Positions 6,000 through 10,190 of a stretch of 10,190 bases of DNA are shown here, piece by piece. The stretch comes from Candidatus Pelagibacter sp. (lineage in GTDB: Bacteria > Pseudomonadota > Alphaproteobacteria > Pelagibacterales > Pelagibacteraceae). How positions within the stretch are numbered: the stretch's first letter is position 1; the number at the start of each line of letters is the position of its first letter. The position numbers and the translations under genes were made by a program. The notes under the pieces were generated by a model. That model saw only the letters and a program-made list of their open reading frames with translations, had not been told where the DNA came from and did no database searches. The DNA lies in NCBI GenBank assembly GCA_028097785.1, contig JAOHFB010000021.1, forward strand, positions 1-10,190, read 5' to 3'.

Positions 6000-8995
6000 T
6001 GCCTCAAAGCTATAGACTAGATAATATCGGTTTAATCAACAGAGATAGGAAACTTTCTTTTAAATTTAATGGCGTTACTTACTCTGGATATGAAGGTGAT
6101 ACCCTAGCTTCAGCTTTAATAGCTAATGGAGTTCATTTAGTTGGAAGAAGTTTTAAATATCATAGACCAAGAGGTTTTTTTGGGGCAGGGGTTGATGAGC
6201 CTTACGCAATTGTTCAATTATATAGAAATGGTGAAACGGAGCCAAATGTAAAAGCCACCGAACAAGAACTTTTTGAAGGGTTAGAGGCAACAAGTGTAAA
6301 TTGTTGGCCAAGTGTAAATTTTGATATTGGAGCAATAAATAATTTTTTAAAAATTTTTCTTCCTGCTGGATTTTATTATAAAACTTTTATGTGGCCAAAA
6401 AGCTTTTGGTATAAAGTTTATGAGCCTTTTATCAGAAAAGCAGCAGGACTAGGGGTTGCATCGATCAAACATGACAAAGAAAGATACGAACATAAATATG
6501 AATATTGTGATTTATTAATTGCAGGTTCAGGTCCCTCAGGTTTAGCAAGCGCATATGCTGCTGCAAAGAATGGAGCACGAGTTATTTTAGCAGAGGACAA
6601 AGCTAGGCATGGAGGAACTTTGTTAACTAGTGATGTAAACATTGGAAATCAATCAGGAAAAGAATGGGCTGATGGAATAATTTCAGAGCTTAAAGAAATG
6701 CCAAATGTGATTATTAAAAATAGATCACAGGTTTTTGGTTACTATGATCACAACATGTTAGTTATGTCAGAAAGAATTAGTGATCATCTTCCAACAACAA
6801 AAAAGTTTCATCCAAAACAAAGGCTTTGGTATATTAGGGCTAAAGAAGTTTTAATTTCATCAGGATCAATTGAAAGACCAATAGTATTTGGTAATAACGA
6901 TACTCCAGGTGTTATGCTTTCATCTGCTGCTAAAGAATATCTTAAAGTTTATGGAGTATTAGTAGGAAAAAAACCTTTAATATTTACCAATAATGATAGT
7001 GGTTATGAAACCGCCATTGAGTTTAAAAAAAATGGAGTTGATCCTGTTATCCTAGATACAAGAAAAGATCCTCAATCAGAAATAGTTGATGAGGCTAAAA
7101 ATTTAGGGATAAACATTAAGTTTTCTTATGTTGTGGTTGCTGCTCAAGGTTATAAAAAAGTAAAATCAGCTGATATTGCCAAAATTTCAGACGATAAAGA
7201 GCAGCTTGGAACAATTGAAAACATCAAATGTGACTGTATATGTGTTTCAGGTTTTTGGACACCTACTATTCATCTAGCTTCACAATCAGGAAACAAAACA
7301 AAATTTAACGAAGATATTGATGCATTTGTTCCTGGAACTTCAAAACAAAATGAAAAAACATTAGGTGCTGCAAACGGAACTTATACATTAGACGAAACAT
7401 TAAAAAGTTCGTTTGAAGCTGGTCATGAACTTTCAAAAAAAATTACAAATAATGATAATAAGATTTCTTTTCCAAACGTTGTTGAAAAAAAATCAACAAC
7501 CCATGATAAGTTTTGGTGTGTACCGTTACCTGAAGGAAAAAATTATAAAAGATTTTTAGATTTTCAAAATGATGTAGCAGTTTCTGATGTAGAGATCGCA
7601 CTTAAAGAAGGGTATCGATCAATTGAACATGTTAAAAGATATACAACACTTGGAATGGCAACTGACCAGGGTAAAACAAGTAATCTAAACGGTTTACAAT
7701 TAGTATCTAAAATAGAAAATAAAGTAGTACCAAATGTTGGTCACACAACTTTTAGACCTCCTTATACACCAGTTTCAATAGGAGCAATTGTTGGCAGAGA
7801 AGTTGGAAAACATTCAAAACCAACAAGAAAATCACCAATGCATTCATGGCATGAAAAAAATAATGCAGTTTTTGTTGATGCAGGTGTTTGGTTAAGACCA
7901 AGATATTATAAGCAAGGAAATGAAAATTTATTTGAGGGATCTAAAAGGGAAGCAAAAAATGTGAGAACTAATGTTGGAGTTTGCGATGTAACCACATTAG
8001 GTAAAATAGATATTAAAGGACCAGATGCAGCAGAGTTGCTAAATAGAGTTTATACAAATGCATGGTTAAAGTTACCTGTTGGTAAAGCAAGATACGGTGT
8101 GATGTTAAGAGAAGACGGAATAGTTATGGATGATGGAACAACTACTAGAATTTCCGAAAATCACTATCACATGACAACTACTACTGCTCAAGCAGCAAAT
8201 GTTCTTTCACATTTAGAGTATTATTTGCAATTAGTATGGCCTGAATTAAATGTGAATGTAGTTTCAACTACAGAACAATGGGCAGGAGCCGCAATAGCTG
8301 GACCGATGTCTAGAGAATTACTGCAAAAATTATTTCCAAATTCTGATGTCTCCAATGAAGGTTTGCCTTTCATGGGTTATATGGAAGGAGATTTGTTTGG
8401 CGTGAAAGCAAGAATTTTTAGAATTTCGTTTTCAGGTGAGCTTGCATATGAAGTAAATGTCGAATCTAATAATGGAAACTTTATGTGGGAAAAAATTATT
8501 GAAGTTGGTCAAGAATTTAAAATTCAACCTTATGGAACAGAGGCATTATCAACTCTTAGAATTGAAATGGGACACGTTGCAGGTTCTGAACTAGATGGAA
8601 GAACAATACCTTATGATAATTCTCTAGAAGGATTATTAAGTAAAAAGAAAGACTTTATTGGAAAAAGATCTTTAACTAGAAAAGCATTTACTGCTGAAGA
8701 CAGACAAAAAGTTGTTGGGGTTGTTCCTTTAGATAAAAAAACAAGTATTCCAGAGGGTTCACACTTAGTCAAAGACTCAAATGCACCACTCCCAAATCCA
8801 AAATTAGGTTACATCTCAGCATCTTGCTGGAGTGTTGAACATGATAATCCATTTTCTTTAGCTATATTAAAAGATGGAAAAAACATGATTGGTGAAAAGC
8901 TATTTGTAATGTCACCGCTTAAAAATAAAGTAATTCCAGTTGAGATAGTTTCTTCACACTATGTTGATCCAAAAGGTGAAAGGGTTAGATCATGA
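5999..8995 (+). CDS. soxA: Sarcosine oxidase, alpha subunit (heterotetrameric)
   Basis: A 998-residue protein of normal alpha-subunit length. Residues about 15-95 form the ferredoxin-like N-terminal fold, with [11 protein letters not shown] at 49-59, but without the clustered cysteines of a 2Fe-2S site, as expected for this family. A dinucleotide-binding domain follows with GSGPSG at 176-181; in known enzymes this site holds NAD+. The conserved [14 protein letters not shown] is at 549-562. The C-terminal part, about 610-995, is a GcvT-like folate-binding domain including GELAYEV at 813-819. There the imine from sarcosine oxidation meets tetrahydrofolate, giving 5,10-methylene-THF and glycine; without THF, formaldehyde is released. 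The ATG overlaps the soxD stop by one base (TAATG), with a strong ribosome binding site. The gene overlaps soxG by 4 nt. No frameshift or missing region was seen. Confidence 0.98.
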   Translation: MPQSYRLDNIGLINRDRKLSFKFNGVTYSGYEGDTLASALIANGVHLVGRSFKYHRPRGFFGAGVDEPYAIVQLYRNGETEPNVKATEQELFEGLEATSVNCWPSVNFDIGAINNFLKIFLPAGFYYKTFMWPKSFWYKVYEPFIRKAAGLGVASIKHDKERYEHKYEYCDLLIAGSGPSGLASAYAAAKNGARVILAEDKARHGGTLLTSDVNIGNQSGKEWADGIISELKEMPNVIIKNRSQVFGYYDHNMLVMSERISDHLPTTKKFHPKQRLWYIRAKEVLISSGSIERPIVFGNNDTPGVMLSSAAKEYLKVYGVLVGKKPLIFTNNDSGYETAIEFKKNGVDPVILDTRKDPQSEIVDEAKNLGINIKFSYVVVAAQGYKKVKSADIAKISDDKEQLGTIENIKCDCICVSGFWTPTIHLASQSGNKTKFNEDIDAFVPGTSKQNEKTLGAANGTYTLDETLKSSFEAGHELSKKITNNDNKISFPNVVEKKSTTHDKFWCVPLPEGKNYKRFLDFQNDVAVSDVEIALKEGYRSIEHVKRYTTLGMATDQGKTSNLNGLQLVSKIENKVVPNVGHTTFRPPYTPVSIGAIVGREVGKHSKPTRKSPMHSWHEKNNAVFVDAGVWLRPRYYKQGNENLFEGSKREAKNVRTNVGVCDVTTLGKIDIKGPDAAELLNRVYTNAWLKLPVGKARYGVMLREDGIVMDDGTTTRISENHYHMTTTTAQAANVLSHLEYYLQLVWPELNVNVVSTTEQWAGAAIAGPMSRELLQKLFPNSDVSNEGLPFMGYMEGDLFGVKARIFRISFSGELAYEVNVESNNGNFMWEKIIEVGQEFKIQPYGTEALSTLRIEMGHVAGSELDGRTIPYDNSLEGLLSKKKDFIGKRSLTRKAFTAEDRQKVVGVVPLDKKTSIPEGSHLVKDSNAPLPNPKLGYISASCWSVEHDNPFSLAILKDGKNMIGEKLFVMSPLKNKVIPVEIVSSHYVDPKGERVRS
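8979..8983 (+). promoter_or_regulatory. Ribosome binding site of soxG
   Basis: AAAGG ends 8 nt before the ATG at 8992; a second match, AGGTGA (8974-8979), lies just upstream. Both support initiation at the ATGA overlap rather than at a later methionine. Confidence 0.55.
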
Positions 8996-9579
8996 GTTTA
9001 ATATCAGCTTTAGCAAATGCTCATTCAGAAGGTCAATTTGGTGATTATGTAGGTAAAAACGAAAATGATCTTTTAAAAATCTCTGAGATAAAAAATTTAT
9101 CAATAGTTCAAATAGTTCAGTATAAAAACTCTACAATTTCAATTGAAAGTATTGATATCGATGGTTTAAAATTAAAAGATGAACCATTAAATGTGTCAAA
9201 TAATAATGACACGAGGATTTTATGGAATGGACCAAAAAATTGGCTTTTGGTTTCAAATAAAAAAGATTTACTTACAAATATTTTACAAAATTTTAAAGAA
9301 ACAGATTTTGCTATAACAGATCTATCTCATTCAAAAGCTATAATAGAAATAGAGGGTCAAGAAGTAAAAGAAGTTTTAAAGAAAGGATGTCCATTTAATT
9401 TTAATTTATTGGAAAAAAATAAATCAATAAATTCTACTTATAATGGAATAGCATTTACAGTTGATATGATAGACGATAACCCTGATAAAGTTAGATTATT
9501 TGCTTTAAGAAGTTTTGGAGAGTCTTTGTATCACTCCATTACCGATGCATCCTTAGAGTTTGGTTATAAATCTCTGTAG
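8992..9579 (+). CDS. soxG: Sarcosine oxidase, gamma subunit
   Basis: A 195-residue protein, consistent with the 180-205 usual for gamma subunits, in the expected last place of soxBDAG. Family-like stretches are [12 protein letters not shown] (77-88), [14 protein letters not shown] (109-122), LKKGCPFN (129-136) and [11 protein letters not shown] (171-181), the pattern of the GcvT-related fold in this subunit. It binds the alpha subunit and completes the tetramer but has no known separate reaction. The start overlaps the soxA stop as ATGA. Gamma is the most divergent of the four subunits, so position supports the call as much as motifs do. The gene ends 25 nt before the stop of the convergent transporter gene. 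Confidence 0.93.
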   Translation: MSLISALANAHSEGQFGDYVGKNENDLLKISEIKNLSIVQIVQYKNSTISIESIDIDGLKLKDEPLNVSNNNDTRILWNGPKNWLLVSNKKDLLTNILQNFKETDFAITDLSHSKAIIEIEGQEVKEVLKKGCPFNFNLLEKNKSINSTYNGIAFTVDMIDDNPDKVRLFALRSFGESLYHSITDASLEFGYKSL

Positions 9580-9604
9580 CATTAAAATATTTTATTAAAA
9601 ATCT
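9580..9604. other. Convergent gap between soxG and the transporter gene
   Basis: Twenty-five A/T-only bases apart from the first C separate the two facing stop codons. TAAAATATTTTA (9583-9594) is a perfect palindrome without a loop. It contains no G or C, so it is too weak to be called an intrinsic terminator with confidence, though transcription from both sides must end near here. Confidence 0.4.
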
Positions 9605-10190
9605 TTAATCTCTCGTTGCAATATAAACACCAATTGAGGTGATTAAAAATCCAATTAAATCTAAATTAGTCAAATTTTCATTTAAGAATAACCACGCCAT
9701 AAAAGCAGAAGTAGCTGGGATTAAAAAAAATATTGAAACAGTTTTACTTGCTGAGTTATTTTTTATTAGATACATCAATATTGTAAAAGCACCAAATGAT
9801 ACTAAAATTATTTGATGACTCATTGCAATTAAAAACGTTTGTGTAAAATTAATATAAGGATTAGCAAATAAAAATATTATTAATAAGTGAAACACACATC
9901 CACCTAGTGCTTGATATGTATTGCTCACGGACAGAGGCAAATTATTACTTAATTTTTTTTGCCACAAAGTGGAAAATGTAATTGCAACTAATGCTATAAT
10001 TGTTGCAACTAATCCAGCTGTTGGTATTTTAGACCCTATATCAAAACCTAAAACAAGTGCCGCACCAATAAATCCTAATAGAACACCCACCCATTGTTTC
10101 GTAGAAACTTTTTCATTTAAAATTGGTCCACTTAATGCATTTGTAAGAATTGGTTGTAGAGTGACTATTAATGCTGCAATTCCTGTCGGC
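9605..10190 (-). CDS. EamA/DMT-superfamily membrane transporter (C-terminal part, start outside window)
   Basis: The minus-strand frame is open from the window end to the TAA at 9605-9607 (194 residues), so the GTG at 10088-10090 is internal and the true start lies beyond the window. The first visible part, IAALIVTLQPILTNAL followed by NEKVSTKQWVGVLLGFIGAA, is the typical end of an EamA repeat, with the glutamate-containing loop and the next helix. About six to seven hydrophobic segments follow, including ATIIALVAITFSTLW, FLIAMSHQIILVSFGAFTILMYLI (given here as FLIAMSHQII and LVSFGAFTILMYLI), IFFLIPATSAFMAWLFL and a second repeat end, NLDLIGFLITSIGVYIATRD. Family members have ten helices in two repeats and export or import small metabolites across the inner membrane. 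The substrate cannot be predicted. It converges on soxG and is not part of that operon. Confidence 0.88.
   Translation of the reverse strand, partial: PTGIAALIVTLQPILTNALSGPILNEKVSTKQWVGVLLGFIGAALVLGFDIGSKIPTAGLVATIIALVAITFSTLWQKKLSNNLPLSVSNTYQALGGCVFHLLIIFLFANPYINFTQTFLIAMSHQIILVSFGAFTILMYLIKNNSASKTVSIFFLIPATSAFMAWLFLNENLTNLDLIGFLITSIGVYIATRD

Noticed and set aside
6041..6300. 2Fe-2S cluster in the N-terminal domain of SoxA
   Set aside because: The fold resembles ferredoxin-like domains, but the four clustered cysteines are absent; the first cysteine of the protein is residue 102.
4473..9579. Sulphur-oxidising (thiosulphate) sox genes
   Set aside because: The symbols coincide, but the flavin motifs, zinc-site delta subunit and folate domain belong to sarcosine oxidase.
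9583..9594. Palindrome TAAAATATTTTA as an intrinsic terminator for soxG
   Set aside because: It has no loop, no G-C pairs and no clean T-run; such palindromes are expected by chance at this base composition.
9605..10090. Transporter gene starting at the GTG at 10088-10090
   Set aside because: The frame continues to the window end and encodes a typical EamA helix plus loop upstream, so the gene is cut by the window rather than short.

Overview
The window is AT-rich throughout, with A/T-biased third codon positions, very short intergenic gaps and overlapping or abutting genes. This compact style, together with a complete heterotetrameric sarcosine oxidase set (soxBDAG) next to formate--tetrahydrofolate ligase, points to a streamlined marine alphaproteobacterium of the SAR11 (Pelagibacterales) type. 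The assignment rests on gene content, protein style and base composition; no database was searched.

Layout. Positions 1-2659 (+ strand) hold a three-gene run without gaps. It contains the 3' part of a glycerol-3-phosphate dehydrogenase-like gene cut by the window start, an iron-type alcohol dehydrogenase, and a class I glutamine amidotransferase-like hydrolase starting at a GTG that overlaps the previous stop. Positions 2660-4345 (- strand) hold fhs, whose stop codon directly abuts the amidotransferase stop. Positions 4346-4472 are the only sizeable non-coding stretch (127 bp), a divergent control region between fhs and the sox genes. It contains a plausible sox promoter and two inverted repeats, one of which includes the first base of the soxB start codon. 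Positions 4473-9579 (+ strand) hold soxB, soxD, soxA and soxG, each abutting or overlapping the next by 1-4 nt. Positions 9605-10190 (- strand) hold the C-terminal part of an EamA/DMT-type membrane transporter cut by the window end. No stretch above 300 bp lacks a gene. I saw no RNA gene, insertion sequence or CRISPR array.

How the genes work together. Sarcosine oxidase demethylates sarcosine to glycine and, with tetrahydrofolate, delivers the methyl carbon as 5,10-methylene-THF. Fhs interconverts formate and 10-formyl-THF with ATP. The divergent fhs/sox pair is therefore a one-carbon module that can yield glycine, C1 units for biosynthesis and, if Fhs runs in reverse, ATP plus formate. The upstream trio (two dehydrogenases plus an amide hydrolase) looks like a small catabolic operon whose substrate cannot be read from the sequence. 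A gamma-glutamyl-amide or alcohol route is a testable guess. I found nothing that is clearly a wholly new system. The most interesting features are the palindrome at the soxB start and the unexplained dehydrogenase/amidohydrolase trio.
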